A stretch of 62,010 nt of DNA from Methanobacteriota archaeon (GTDB lineage: Archaea > Thermoplasmatota > Thermoplasmata > UBA10834): assembly GCA_020348345.1 (NCBI GenBank), contig CP070748.1, positions 789,124-851,133 of the forward strand, written 5' to 3'. The notes beneath the pieces were generated by a model, which was not told the origin of the DNA, did no database searches, and worked only from the letters and a program-made list of their open reading frames with translations. Each line of letters opens with the position of its first letter. The stretch's first letter is position 1. Below are positions 51,509 to 62,010 of this stretch, one piece after another. A program made the translations under genes and the position numbers.

Positions 51509-51610
51509 GCCACTGTAGCTCAGCGGTAACACGCGCACGTCGCGATGTCGCTATAGAGCGGCGGTTTCGTAAACCGCAGGCCGGGGGTTCAAACCCCTCC
51601 AGTGGCTCCA
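51509..51610 (+). tRNA. tRNA-Thr(CGU) with a 27-base D-loop intron
   Basis: Acceptor GCCACTG (51509-51515) pairs with CAGTGGC (51600-51606), discriminator T, encoded CCA. The anticodon arm is GCGGT TTCGTAA ACCGC (51561-51577), anticodon CGT at 51568-51570. The T arm has loop TTCAAAC (51588-51594). The D arm only closes if bases 51528-51554 are removed: GCTC-AGCGGTA-GAGC. Those bases form a bulge-helix-bulge: D stem GCTC/GAGC, central 4-bp AGCG (51522-51525)/CGCT (51549-51552), 3-base bulges GTA (51526-51528) and ATA (51553-51555), then an intron stem. A TATA-like CCTTAACTA lies near 51472-51480. Confidence 0.92.
51528..51554 (+). other. Non-canonical tRNA intron (position 20/21)
   Basis: 27 bases between T20 and A21 of tRNA-Thr. 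The intron stem is ACACGCG (51529-51535) with CGCGATGT (51541-51548, A51545 bulged), loop CACGT. Cutting after the second base of each 3-base bulge, as archaeal splicing endonuclease does, restores a standard seven-base D loop with G18G19. The shared TA in both bulges makes the product identical if the cut is shifted by one. Confidence 0.85.
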
Positions 51611-51682
51611 TTTAACCCTTTCAGCAATTCACCCGGCGACATAGTGGCAATGCTAATATGGTGACCGAGGCATTGTCGTCCG

Positions 51683-52591
51683 ATGTCTGCAGGTTCCGTC
51701 GTCTACTTGAGAAGCATCCGGTGTCCAGAGTGCGGCTTGCTCGCTTCAGGCTACATGCAAGTATCTGGGAGTGGCGCCCTCAAATCCTCATGCTCCCGAT
51801 GTGGGGCACTGATAACACTGCCTGCTTCCGCGAGTCACGTTGCACAGATTCCTCCTCAGCCATATCACACCCATAGCAGACATGATCTCAGAAGGAGCCG
51901 CCATGCTGAACTCTACTCGCAGCCGAAGCAATCCCCGAAGCTGGACATAGGCAACTTCCTCAGGATGCCGTTTGCGCCGACCCGTGCTTTCACCACTCTG
52001 TACCGATCAACAGATCTCCGATGGGCGATGGTGTTGGTGTTCGTCTTCGCGTTGGTCTACTCTGCTTTGAGCACGGTTGTGACGACAGAGATGCACGATG
52101 TTCTTGGCATCGAACGTGTGAGCGCATCAAACGCGATGATCCTGGCGTCGCTCGAGCTAGTGGTAGCTCTTGTTTCGTTCCTCATATTCGGTCTTGTGTC
52201 GTCTGTTGTCGCCTCAGAGGTCTTCGGTGGAAGGGTCGACAAAGGATCGACCGTGACTCTTCTGGGGTATTGCTATCCGTGGTTTGTTGTGATCAGCACC
52301 GTGCTCCTGGTCATTTTCATCGCTGGTTTCAGCGGCCTTGAGCTGGACCAGGTTGAGCATTGGAGTAGCGACGAGCTGGAAAGGGCAATTATCTGGGGCG
52401 CAGCTCTCCTGGCCGGAGCCATTATAGGCCTCATCTGGCTCCTCACGCTGGTTGGCAAGGCTATAGGCGTCTCCAACGATGTTTCCACTGGCGAGGGGGC
52501 TATGGCGGCCGTGATAGGAGCGATTGTCGCGGGATTGGTGTCGTTTGCGATGGGCACCCTCATGCGACTGCCCATAGGCCTGTCCCTTTGA
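51683..52591 (+). CDS. Zinc-ribbon Yip1-domain membrane protein
   Basis: Protein of 302 residues. An N-terminal zinc ribbon (CPECG...CSRCG, about 14-41) and a linker precede a Yip1-type membrane domain. It opens with NFLRMPFAPTRAF and has five predicted helices (about 113-137, 155-180, 195-222, 243-262, 270-295). Eukaryotic Yip1 proteins act with Rab GTPases in vesicle traffic; in archaea the role is unknown. ATG 51683 is the first start after a TATA-like CTAATATGG (about 51653). Convergent with thiC, 7 bases between stops. Confidence 0.8.
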   Translation: MSAGSVVYLRSIRCPECGLLASGYMQVSGSGALKSSCSRCGALITLPASASHVAQIPPQPYHTHSRHDLRRSRHAELYSQPKQSPKLDIGNFLRMPFAPTRAFTTLYRSTDLRWAMVLVFVFALVYSALSTVVTTEMHDVLGIERVSASNAMILASLELVVALVSFLIFGLVSSVVASEVFGGRVDKGSTVTLLGYCYPWFVVISTVLLVIFIAGFSGLELDQVEHWSSDELERAIIWGAALLAGAIIGLIWLLTLVGKAIGVSNDVSTGEGAMAAVIGAIVAGLVSFAMGTLMRLPIGLSL

Positions 52592-52598
52592 CGGGTGG

Positions 52599-53864
52599 TC
52601 AGTCTCGCAAGAGCCCGTCCACGATCTTCATGGCGCACAGCTCTCCGCACATGGAACAGGTCTCGGAGCCTTCCTTTCCCTTCCTTCTTCTGTACTCTCT
52701 TGCCTTCGCTGGATCGACGCAGAGCTGAAACATCTTCTCCCAATCGAAGGCCTTCCTGGCCGCCGACATATCATCATCCCAATCACGGCTTCTTCCACGC
52801 GCAATGTCCGCTGCATGCGCCGCAATACGGCTGGCAACCACGCCTTCCTTGACATCATCGACGGTGGGCAGCGAAAGATGCTCTGACGGCGTTACATAGC
52901 AAAGAAAATCTGCGCCGTGATAAGCAGCAAGCGCTCCTCCTATTGCGCCAGCGATGTGATCGTATCCAGCGGCCACGTCACAGACCAATGGGCCGAGCAC
53001 ATAGAAGGGCGCTCCCTTGCACACGGCCTTCTCGAGACGGACGTTCGTTTCGATCTGATCCAGGGGCACATGGCCTGGGCCTTCGACCATTGCCTGCACT
53101 CCGCCGTAACGCGCTCGCTCGACCAGTTGGCCCATAATCATGAGTTCCTTTATCTGCGGAGCGTCAGTAGCATCCGCTATGGAGCCGGGCCTGAGCCCGT
53201 CGCCGAGACTGATGGCGAACCCGTAGTCGCGAGCCAAGTCCAGCAGGTGATCGTAATTCTCGAAGAGCGGGTTCTCGAGCTCGTTCTCATGCATCCAGGC
53301 TGATAGCATCGCGCCTCCTCTGGAGACCACTCCTGTCAGACGGTTCGCCTTCCTGAGCACTCTGACGGACTCCGATGTGACCCCACAGTGCAGAGTCATG
53401 AAGTCAACGCCGTCGCGCGCGTGCTCCTCGATCACCCTGAAGAGATCGTCCTCGGTCATCTCCAAGGGGCCACCCTTCCTGGTGGATTGGCAGATCGCCT
53501 CATAGACGGGGACCGTCCCGATTGGCAGATCGCATGCCGCTATGATTCTGCGGCGGATCTCTCCGATATCTCCTCCTGTGCTGAGATCCATCACTGCATC
53601 GGCTCCAAAGGCGATCGCAGTTCCGACCTTCTCGAGTTCGAGGTCAACATCGATGACGTCTCGAGAGGTGCCAATATTGGCGTTGACCTTGACGGTCATG
53701 CCTTCTCCGATCGCCTTCGGTCTCACACCTTTGTGACGGGTGTTGAAAGGGATCACGACGCGGCCGCTCTTCACAAGGCTGGCCAAGGCGCCCGGATCCA
53801 CGTTTTCGGCTCGTGCAACCCCCTCCATTTCCACTGGAGATTCTATGCTTCTGCGGCTTGCCAT
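52599..53864 (-). CDS. thiC: Phosphomethylpyrimidine synthase ThiC
   Basis: Radical SAM enzyme of 421 residues converting aminoimidazole ribotide to the thiamine pyrimidine HMP-phosphate. NANIGTSRD, ADAVMDLSTGGDI, CGVTSESV, GDGLRPGS, EGPGHVPLDQI and the C-terminal cluster-binding CSMCGELCAMK are all present. A TATA-like AGTTTATACC (minus strand, 53895-53904) leaves almost no leader before ATG 53864, so no TPP riboswitch is possible. No other thiamine gene is nearby. Confidence 0.97.
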   Translation of the reverse strand: MASRRSIESPVEMEGVARAENVDPGALASLVKSGRVVIPFNTRHKGVRPKAIGEGMTVKVNANIGTSRDVIDVDLELEKVGTAIAFGADAVMDLSTGGDIGEIRRRIIAACDLPIGTVPVYEAICQSTRKGGPLEMTEDDLFRVIEEHARDGVDFMTLHCGVTSESVRVLRKANRLTGVVSRGGAMLSAWMHENELENPLFENYDHLLDLARDYGFAISLGDGLRPGSIADATDAPQIKELMIMGQLVERARYGGVQAMVEGPGHVPLDQIETNVRLEKAVCKGAPFYVLGPLVCDVAAGYDHIAGAIGGALAAYHGADFLCYVTPSEHLSLPTVDDVKEGVVASRIAAHAADIARGRSRDWDDDMSAARKAFDWEKMFQLCVDPAKAREYRRRKGKEGSETCSMCGELCAMKIVDGLLRD

Positions 53865-56164
<2,300 letters not shown>

Positions 56165-56175
56165 GGTGAGGGCTC

Positions 56176-58776
56176 ATGGATGACGACGAAGAGAAGGAGC
56201 AGGAGATAGCGTCGCGAGTCGTCCCTCGCCCGATAGAGATCGAGATGAAGAAGTCCTACATCGACTACGCTATGAGTGTCATTGTAGGCAGAGCACTTCC
56301 CGATGTGAGCGACGGCCTGAAACCGGTCCACCGGCGGATTCTCTACGCGATGAACGAGATGGGCCTCACGCGTGGAAAGGCGCACAAGAAGTCGGCTCGG
56401 GTTGTCGGCGAGGTTCTGGGCAAGTATCACCCTCATGGTGACAAGGCGATCTATGACACCCTCGTGAGGATGGCCCAGAGTTTCTCTATGCGCTATCCGA
56501 TCATCGATGGCCAGGGCAACTTCGGCAGCATTGACGGCGACTCCGCAGCCGCCATGAGATATACGGAGTGCCGGTTGGCAGCCATCGCGGCCGAGATCCT
56601 GCAGGATGTCGACGAGGAAACTGTCGATTTCGTCGAGAACTTCGACGGCTCCCTCAAGGAGCCCGTGGTGTTGCCTTCGAAGCTTCCTAACCTGCTGATC
56701 AACGGCTCTTCGGGCATCGCTGTCGGCATGGCCACCAACATCCCACCCCATAACCTGTCGGAGATAGTCGACGCCATAACGCTGATGATAGACAGGCAGA
56801 TCGCGGGCGGGGATGTGGAGCTCAAGGATCTAATGGAAATCGTCAAGGGACCTGACTTCCCGACTGGAGCCGTCATCTATGGCGCCGCCGGCATAGTGGA
56901 GGCGTACTCGTCGGGCAAGGGGCGCATCAGGGTGAGGGCGAGGTCGTCCGTCGAGCACGACGAGGAGACCGGCCGCGCGTCTCTGGTGGTCACAGAGATA
57001 CCCTACATGGTCAATAAGTCGAATCTCATGGAGGAGATTGCGGAGCTCGTCAAGAGCAAGCGCATTGAGGGAATCGCAGACCTGAGAGACGAATCTGACA
57101 AGGAGGGGTTGCGCATCGTCATCGACCTCAAGCGCGACGTCCTTGAGGAGGTGATTCTCAACCAGCTCTTCGCCCACACGCAGCTCCAGACCACATTCGG
57201 GATCATCAATCTCGCGCTCGTGAACAACCAGCCGAGAGTCCTGTCGCTCAAAGAGATGCTCGAATACCACATCGAACACAGGTTCGACGTGGTTCGCAGG
57301 AGGATACAGTACCGTCTCCGCGAGGCGGAGAAGAAGGCCCACATCCTCGCGGGTCTTCTGATAGCTCTCGACCACCTCGACGAGGTCATAAAGGTCATTC
57401 GCAAGTCGAAGAACAGAGACGAGGCGAAGAACTCCCTCATGGGCAAGTATCTGCTTACAGAGATGCAGACCAAAGCGATACTGGAGATGCAGCTCCAACG
57501 CCTGACCAGCATGGAGATGCAGGCTGTGAAGGACGACTTCGACAAGACCTCGAAGCTGATCGACGATTACAGGTCGACGCTGAAAGACGAGAAGAAGATA
57601 CTGGGCATAATCAAGGACGAGTCAATCGAGTTGAAGGAGAAGTATGGCGACGGGCGCAGGACGATGATAGAGACGCACGGCGCTGACCTGGACTATGAGG
57701 ATCTCATACCGGTCGAAGACGTACTTGTCACGACCAGCATGACAGGATATATCAAGAGGATATCCCTCGACACCTATGCGTCACAGAAGCGTGGCGGGGT
57801 GGGCCTCGTGGGCATGGGCACCAAGGAGGAGGACCACGTAGTCGACATGTTCGTCACGAGCTCGCACGACTACGTCATGTTCTTCTCTAACCGCGGCATT
57901 GGATACTGGCTTAAGGCCTACCGCATCCCCGCGGGCGGACGGCATTCGAAGGGCAAGCCCATCGTGAACATCCTGGACCATCTCCAGGAGGGCGAGCGTA
58001 TCATGAGCAAGATACCCATCACGGCCTTCGACGAGGACAGATACCTCGTTTTCGCTACCCGTAGGGGAATCATCAAGAAGACGAAGCTTGTGGCATATTC
58101 TCATGTGAGACAGACGGGCATAATCGCCACCCGCTTGGACGACGACGACGAGCTCGTCGGCGTGGCCATAACCGACGGATCGAAGGAGATAGTTCTCGCT
58201 ACCAAGCTCGGCTATGCCGCGAGGTTCAGCGAGGGCGACGTGCGCGCCACAGGGAGGGCCACATACGGCGTCAAGGGCGTGACGCTGCGACAATCCGACG
58301 AGGTTGTCAGCATGGCCGTCGTCAGTCCTGAGGACCATCTACTGACCGTTACGGAGAACGGCTATGGCAAGCGATCGCTGGTCGAATCTTACAGAAAGAC
58401 CCACAGAGGTGGCAAAGGTGTCATCACGATCAAGACCGGAGAGAGGAATGGCAACGTCATCTCTGTGAAGGCCGTCTCTGACGACGACGAGATCATCTTC
58501 ACGAGCGTCAATGGCATGGTCATAAGGATGCCTGTCCATGGAATCAGGCTGCAGAGCAGGGCGACGCTTGGCGTCCGTCTTATGCGGCTGAAACAGTCGG
58601 ACCGCATCACCGCGGTCGCCCGGCTGGTGGGAGCCGCCGAGGAAGAGAGGGTCGTGGAATCCGGCAGGACCCTCACAAGGGAGCCAGTCGAGGGCAACGA
58701 GGTCGTCAACGAATACGATAACAACGATGCCGAGGCAGACGACGAGGAGGAGTCAGAAGAGGACGAGAACGAGTGA
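56176..58776 (+). CDS. gyrA: DNA gyrase subunit A
   Basis: DNA-cleaving subunit, 866 residues. The active-site Tyr is in [10 protein letters not shown] (about residue 131), and the winged-helix CAP region around [11 protein letters not shown] (about 84-94) is intact. The C-terminal beta-pinwheel DNA-wrapping domain (about 515-830) contains a GyrA box, QKRGGVG (about 537-543), differing from the bacterial QRRGG(R/K)G at the last basic position. A roughly 30-residue acidic tail closes the protein. GGTGAGG precedes ATG 56176. The GyrA box supports true gyrase rather than topoisomerase IV activity. Confidence 0.97.
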   Translation: MDDDEEKEQEIASRVVPRPIEIEMKKSYIDYAMSVIVGRALPDVSDGLKPVHRRILYAMNEMGLTRGKAHKKSARVVGEVLGKYHPHGDKAIYDTLVRMAQSFSMRYPIIDGQGNFGSIDGDSAAAMRYTECRLAAIAAEILQDVDEETVDFVENFDGSLKEPVVLPSKLPNLLINGSSGIAVGMATNIPPHNLSEIVDAITLMIDRQIAGGDVELKDLMEIVKGPDFPTGAVIYGAAGIVEAYSSGKGRIRVRARSSVEHDEETGRASLVVTEIPYMVNKSNLMEEIAELVKSKRIEGIADLRDESDKEGLRIVIDLKRDVLEEVILNQLFAHTQLQTTFGIINLALVNNQPRVLSLKEMLEYHIEHRFDVVRRRIQYRLREAEKKAHILAGLLIALDHLDEVIKVIRKSKNRDEAKNSLMGKYLLTEMQTKAILEMQLQRLTSMEMQAVKDDFDKTSKLIDDYRSTLKDEKKILGIIKDESIELKEKYGDGRRTMIETHGADLDYEDLIPVEDVLVTTSMTGYIKRISLDTYASQKRGGVGLVGMGTKEEDHVVDMFVTSSHDYVMFFSNRGIGYWLKAYRIPAGGRHSKGKPIVNILDHLQEGERIMSKIPITAFDEDRYLVFATRRGIIKKTKLVAYSHVRQTGIIATRLDDDDELVGVAITDGSKEIVLATKLGYAARFSEGDVRATGRATYGVKGVTLRQSDEVVSMAVVSPEDHLLTVTENGYGKRSLVESYRKTHRGGKGVITIKTGERNGNVISVKAVSDDDEIIFTSVNGMVIRMPVHGIRLQSRATLGVRLMRLKQSDRITAVARLVGAAEEERVVESGRTLTREPVEGNEVVNEYDNNDAEADDEEESEEDENE

Positions 58777-58780
58777 TTAG

Positions 58781-58792
58781 CCCGCCAGCGGG
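58781..58792 (+). terminator. Possible terminator hairpin after gyrA
   Basis: CCCGCCAGCGGG forms a short 4-bp stem with a 4-base loop, followed by GGTTCTCTC. It is weak, but placed 4 bases after the gyrA stop. Confidence 0.35.
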
Positions 58793-58824
58793 GGTTCTCT
58801 CAATACTGATAACGACCCGCAAAG

Positions 58825-58893
58825 TTTTAATTAACCCACGCTCCTTTGAAAGACCACGCGTCGGCCGGCGATAACGCTTGTTTAGAAGGAGGA
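58825..58893 (+). promoter_or_regulatory. Promoter and ribosome site deciding a TTG start
   Basis: TATA box TTTTAATTAA (58825-58834) and Shine-Dalgarno AGAAGGAGGA (58884-58893), 6 bases before TTG 58900. The longer frame from TTG 58846 would start close to the expected transcription start and has no ribosome site, so TTG 58900 is preferred. Confidence 0.7.
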
Positions 58894-58899
58894 CTGGGC

Positions 58900-59613
58900 T
58901 TGTTCAAGGATTCGATTCCAGGGCTTGAGAAGGTCTTCAAGGACGATGTTGACCGTCCGAAGATCATGCTGGTGACGGGGCCTCCTGGCTCCATGAAGAC
59001 AAGCTTCTGCTACTCGATAATGTCCATGTATCTGAGGGACAAGAACGAGTTTGGCCTGTACGCCACTCTCGAGGAGAGTTCCGACAGCCACCTCAAGAAC
59101 ATGAACAGCATGGGTGTGAAGGTCTCCGCAAAGATGCAGATATCCGACATGACGGATTTGAGGGAGATCGACCAGATCGACGAGGTTATCGGCGAGGATG
59201 TGCAGACCGACTATGTATTGTTCATAGAGAAGATGATTCAGCGTTTTCGTAGGACGCACGGCGACAAGTTCTCCGTCTTTGTGCTCGACTCGCTCGGAGC
59301 GCTCTACTCGCTGATGGAGAATGAGAAGAACATGCGCAAGAAGATGTTCTATTTCTTCAAGATGCTGAGGGACAATAACCTCCATTCGTTCATCATAATG
59401 GAGCGCTCCCTCGATGGAGAGTCGCAGCTCCTCGGCAACGAGGGCTTCCTCGCTGATGGCATACTGATGCTCGGCCTTGACAGGCCGAGGGGTAAGCTCG
59501 TCAGATTCCTGCAGGTCGAGAAGATGAGAGCTGCGGAGCACAGCATGGAGCGTCACGCGATCGAGGTCGGCAAGACTGGCATGACGGTCCTGGGGCCGCT
59601 TCTCAGCACATAG
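58900..59613 (+). CDS. KaiC-like RecA ATPase downstream of gyrase
   Basis: Single-domain KaiC-like ATPase, 237 residues. Walker A is GPPGSMKTS (27-35), an unusual form with Met before the Lys; ATLEESSD carries the KaiC-type catalytic Glu pair (about 56-63). Walker B is FVLDSLGAL (about 134-142), and the IMERS strand follows. ATP binding is expected. The C-terminal segment RFLQVEKMRAAEHSMERH resembles other KaiC-like proteins. It is followed by a zinc-ribbon coiled-coil gene on the same strand (82 bases apart), probably co-transcribed. Confidence 0.85.
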   Translation: MFKDSIPGLEKVFKDDVDRPKIMLVTGPPGSMKTSFCYSIMSMYLRDKNEFGLYATLEESSDSHLKNMNSMGVKVSAKMQISDMTDLREIDQIDEVIGEDVQTDYVLFIEKMIQRFRRTHGDKFSVFVLDSLGALYSLMENEKNMRKKMFYFFKMLRDNNLHSFIIMERSLDGESQLLGNEGFLADGILMLGLDRPRGKLVRFLQVEKMRAAEHSMERHAIEVGKTGMTVLGPLLST

Positions 59614-59695
59614 TGTGCGGCTGCGAGGCGCATGGCTCCGACCTGTGAAAGGCGCACTCAAACCCTACAGAGCAACTGGATGGAAGGGACGTAAG

Positions 59696-60697
59696 ATGAC
59701 GGAAGACTCGAGTATCTCCCAGATAATCGAAGACGCGGTCAAGAGACTGAAGACGCAGGAGGCCGAGGTACGGAAGAAGGATCAGGAGCTTCAGGCTCAG
59801 AGAGAGGAGATATCAGGTAAGCTTTCTGAGCTGGAAGAGCTTGAGAGGAAGCTGAAGGCCGAAGACGAGACGGTCAAAGCAAGGGAGTCAAAGATCACCC
59901 AGTCCGAGGAGGAGCTGAAGAGCCGTGAGGCAGCAGTGCAGGAGAAGGAGGCGAAGCTGGGCGAACGCATCGCAACCCTGGACGATCGTGAGAAGGCTCT
60001 ACAGGAAGCGCTGGAGAGCGTCGATTCGAAACAGACCGAATACTCGGAGAAGCTCAGTGAACTGACCACCCAGATGAACGAACTCTCTGACAAGCGCAAG
60101 GAACATCTCGGCCGGGAGGAGCAGATGAAGGATTCCGAGGAGGGCGTGCGAAGGATCATGGACGAGGTCACGTCCAGAAGGGACGCACTCATCGCGCGCG
60201 AGCGCAGCCTCGTGGAGGAGGAAGAAGCCCTCAGAAAGGATCGCGAGAAGCTGGCCGAAGACGCCCGGAAACTGCTTCGCAGACAGGAGGAGATGCTCAC
60301 CCCATCATCATCTACCAAACCATCCGCTGGCGAGCAGAAGCAGGAGGAGGCGCCCCCTCAGGTGGCCGAAGATGAGATGGCATGCCCTAGCTGCAACACA
60401 ATAATCAGCAGGGACGCTGTCATGTGCTACGCATGCGGGCACAAGCTGAAGGAAATGGAGGAGCCTGCCGCCGAGGAGGAGGAACAGCCAGAGGAATCGG
60501 AGGACGAGATTCCATGCCCGAAGTGCGCTACGATGCTAAGCAAGGAGGCCGTCATGTGCTATGCTTGCGGGGCACCCGTCAAGGAGACAGCTTCTGATGC
60601 GGACGATGCATCCGACGAAGCTGCGGAACCTCAGGAGGAAGAGGAGAAAAAGCCGCAGATATTCGTCAAGAAGATCGTCAAGAAGAAGACGGGCTGA
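59696..60697 (+). CDS. Long coiled-coil protein with two C-terminal zinc ribbons
   Basis: Protein of 333 residues. An unbroken coiled coil occupies about 10-200, dominated by Glu, Lys and Arg heptads. A linker and two near-identical zinc ribbons follow: Cys230/233/244/247 and Cys274/277/288/291, each ending in the AVMCYACG signature, separated by an acidic spacer. A basic VKKIVKKKTG end could touch nucleic acid or membrane. ATG 59696 has GGAAGGG upstream. Its place after the KaiC-like ATPase and its similarity in plan to the 47.4-kb protein suggest an NTPase-adaptor pair. No known family function. Confidence 0.75.
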   Translation: MTEDSSISQIIEDAVKRLKTQEAEVRKKDQELQAQREEISGKLSELEELERKLKAEDETVKARESKITQSEEELKSREAAVQEKEAKLGERIATLDDREKALQEALESVDSKQTEYSEKLSELTTQMNELSDKRKEHLGREEQMKDSEEGVRRIMDEVTSRRDALIARERSLVEEEEALRKDREKLAEDARKLLRRQEEMLTPSSSTKPSAGEQKQEEAPPQVAEDEMACPSCNTIISRDAVMCYACGHKLKEMEEPAAEEEEQPEESEDEIPCPKCATMLSKEAVMCYACGAPVKETASDADDASDEAAEPQEEEEKKPQIFVKKIVKKKTG

Positions 60698-60704
60698 TTC
60701 CCGT

Positions 60705-60722
60705 CTGGAACTCTAGTTCCAG
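60705..60722 (+). terminator. Terminator hairpin
   Basis: CTGGAACTCTAGTTCCAG, a perfect 7-bp stem with a 4-base loop (or 8 bp with 2), followed by TCTTCTTC. It lies 7 bases after the stop of the coiled-coil gene. Confidence 0.6.
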
Positions 60723-60753
60723 TCTTCTTCAGGTTGAAAATACGGCAAATAGC

Positions 60754-60764
60754 TTTTTATATAC
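60754..60764 (+). promoter_or_regulatory. TATA box of the surface-protein gene
   Basis: TTTTTATATAC, one of the strongest TATA boxes in the window, 49 bases before ATG 60813. A GGTGGGTGA (60800-60808) serves as ribosome site. Confidence 0.65.
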
Positions 60765-60812
60765 ACGAACTGCTTACTTTGTCCAATCCCCAGACTCTGG
60801 GTGGGTGAACTA

Positions 60813-62010
60813 ATGGTTGACAGAGCTGGTCATTTTCTAGCTAGTAGGTCGTTGACTGCACTGATCGTGATAGGCCTCGTCGCATCCGCCTTCGCAGGCA
60901 TGTTTATCGTTGGGAAGAAGGCAGCCGCATCCGGCGACCTGAGCGTCATAGATGAGACGTACGTCATTCAGGACGTCGACCAGTTGGTGGACGGCGATGT
61001 CTTGGTAGGATCCAACGGAGTGCTGAAGATAGTTGACGGAAGTCTGAGCGTAATCAGCAACTTCGGCGAGAGATTCTCCGTCACCGTGGGCGCGGGCGGG
61101 ACGCTGATCCTGGACCACGGCGTACTGACAACGTATCTCGACCAGATAGATCCGTGGGCGAAATTGGATCTCATCGTCGAGGATGGCGGAGAGGTTATCG
61201 CGACCAACGATTCCGCACTGATGTTCCCAGGCACGATAACGCTCGACAACGGCGCCGTTGTCACGCTTAGAGATTCGACGATCACCAATCTGCCTGACGG
61301 CGTTGCCAATGAGTTTGTTGTACCTGCCAACGGGATAACCCTGGATTCCGTCGATGACGGACCGACCATAACCGTGACGGATTCAACGTTGAAGCTGTTC
61401 GACTCGGCTATAGATGAAATGCCGGAGCATTCCACCGACGTACTTCCGGCGACCAACCTGACTCTCAACGGAGCCTCCACGCTCCTGTCCGTTAACAGCT
61501 ACATTGGCGTGGACTTTGAGCCGGATCCGCTCTGGACCACCCACAACATGCTTGAAGTCAATGGCGAATCGCAGGTTTATCTGTACGGCACGTACTTCGA
61601 GGAGTATGTCGGCGATCCAGCTTTGCGCGTGCCTGCGTACATCGTAGGCAGCGTGGGAGCGGACCCCGCCTACCCGACGAACACGCTTGAGCCCGATGAC
61701 ACGACATCCGGTGAGAATGTCGGCGCGCTCGAGTTCGTGGATTCTTGGGTGTATGAGGTTGTCAACAACGAGGTCATGGCGATGGATACGTGGGACGTCA
61801 GCGGCCTGCCGGATGTGACACCTCTCAGCTCGGCGACACTCGTCGCCACGTACTCCGTTGGCCCGTCATACACCGGGACCAACAAAGTCGGCTACAGGCT
61901 CGACGGCCCCGGTTTCTACACGGAGACATCCATACAGCCCACCGCAGGCGACGCGCCTGGCACCGTTGCGACATCCGCCCTCAACCCCGCGGTCATAAGC
62001 GATGTCGGCG
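60813..62010 (+). CDS. Large secreted surface protein, 3' truncated
   Basis: The frame is open to the window end; 399 codons are visible. An N-terminal signal/anchor helix (about 13-34) is followed by a beta-rich chain with parallel-helix character: short repeats such as GVLKIVDGSLSVI, GGTLILDHGVL and GAVVTLRDSTI, rich in Asp, Thr, Gly and Val with few Cys. This resembles right-handed beta-helix adhesins or S-layer-like proteins. Strong promoter signals suggest an abundant product. The C-terminus is outside the window, so the anchoring mode is unknown. Confidence 0.75.
   Translation, partial: MVDRAGHFLASRSLTALIVIGLVASAFAGMFIVGKKAAASGDLSVIDETYVIQDVDQLVDGDVLVGSNGVLKIVDGSLSVISNFGERFSVTVGAGGTLILDHGVLTTYLDQIDPWAKLDLIVEDGGEVIATNDSALMFPGTITLDNGAVVTLRDSTITNLPDGVANEFVVPANGITLDSVDDGPTITVTDSTLKLFDSAIDEMPEHSTDVLPATNLTLNGASTLLSVNSYIGVDFEPDPLWTTHNMLEVNGESQVYLYGTYFEEYVGDPALRVPAYIVGSVGADPAYPTNTLEPDDTTSGENVGALEFVDSWVYEVVNNEVMAMDTWDVSGLPDVTPLSSATLVATYSVGPSYTGTNKVGYRLDGPGFYTETSIQPTAGDAPGTVATSALNPAVISDVG

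Noticed and set aside
51509..51610. Reading the tRNA as a pseudogene with a swollen D loop
   Set aside because: All other arms are perfect and the inserted bases form a complete bulge-helix-bulge that restores a normal D arm when removed.

Overview
The window reads as chromosome from a euryarchaeal lineage, most likely Thermoplasmatota. The archaeal markers are Orc1/Cdc6, MCM, the eukaryotic-type primase small subunit PriS, prefoldin alpha, ribosomal protein LX, Nmd3, TiaS, Tsr3, an archaeal pilin, TATA-box promoters and a tRNA with a bulge-helix-bulge intron. A bacterial-type gyrBA pair next to these is typical of Thermoplasmatota and a few other Euryarchaeota. Three secreted clostripain-type proteases, a signal peptidase, a PKD-fused ECF transporter and large secreted proteins fit a protein-scavenging heterotroph such as the sediment Thermoplasmata (inference only).

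Layout. 1-4 kb: truncated clostripain, dCMP deaminase, membrane-bound winged-helix regulator, small secreted protein, signal peptidase. 4-7 kb: cdc6, a candidate replication origin with ORB-type repeats, and hflX. 7-17 kb: tiaS, thiolase, M20 peptidase, the ftsY-pfdA-LX cluster, radical SAM protein and priS. 17-21 kb: a complete ECF importer (A1, A2, T, PKD-S). 21-28 kb: FAD oxidase, htpX, HPS-RraA fusion, then three consecutive KaiC-like proteins and a pilin. 28-35 kb: tsr3, mcm-DUF424-nmd3, two-subunit fumarase. 35-40 kb: large secreted repeat protein and two divergent clostripains. 40-47 kb: a giant Lhr helicase, OGG1 glycosylase and an adenosine-specific kinase homologue. 47-51 kb: a zinc-ribbon coiled-coil protein convergent with a DnaA-like AAA+/DUF835 fusion. 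51-62 kb: intron-containing tRNA-Thr, Yip1-like protein, thiC, gyrBA, a further KaiC-like ATPase with its own zinc-ribbon coiled-coil partner, and the start of a large surface protein.

Replication and genome-maintenance genes are spread over the whole window (cdc6 plus origin, priS, mcm, lhr, ogg, gyrBA). Among them are proteins I cannot place in a described pathway. The most striking is a 724-residue protein whose core is a DnaA-type AAA+ module, lacking the DnaA DNA-binding domain and fused to DUF835. Two P-loop NTPase loci here lie beside zinc-ribbon coiled-coil proteins (DnaA-like/47.4 kb and KaiC-like/59 kb), and a three-gene KaiC-like cassette shows stepwise loss of the Walker A motif beside a pilin gene. 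Together these are the best candidates for an undescribed archaeal NTPase signalling or replication-control system.

Most starts were chosen from Shine-Dalgarno and TATA spacing and often differ from the longest reading frame. Many are GTG or TTG, and several genes look leaderless.
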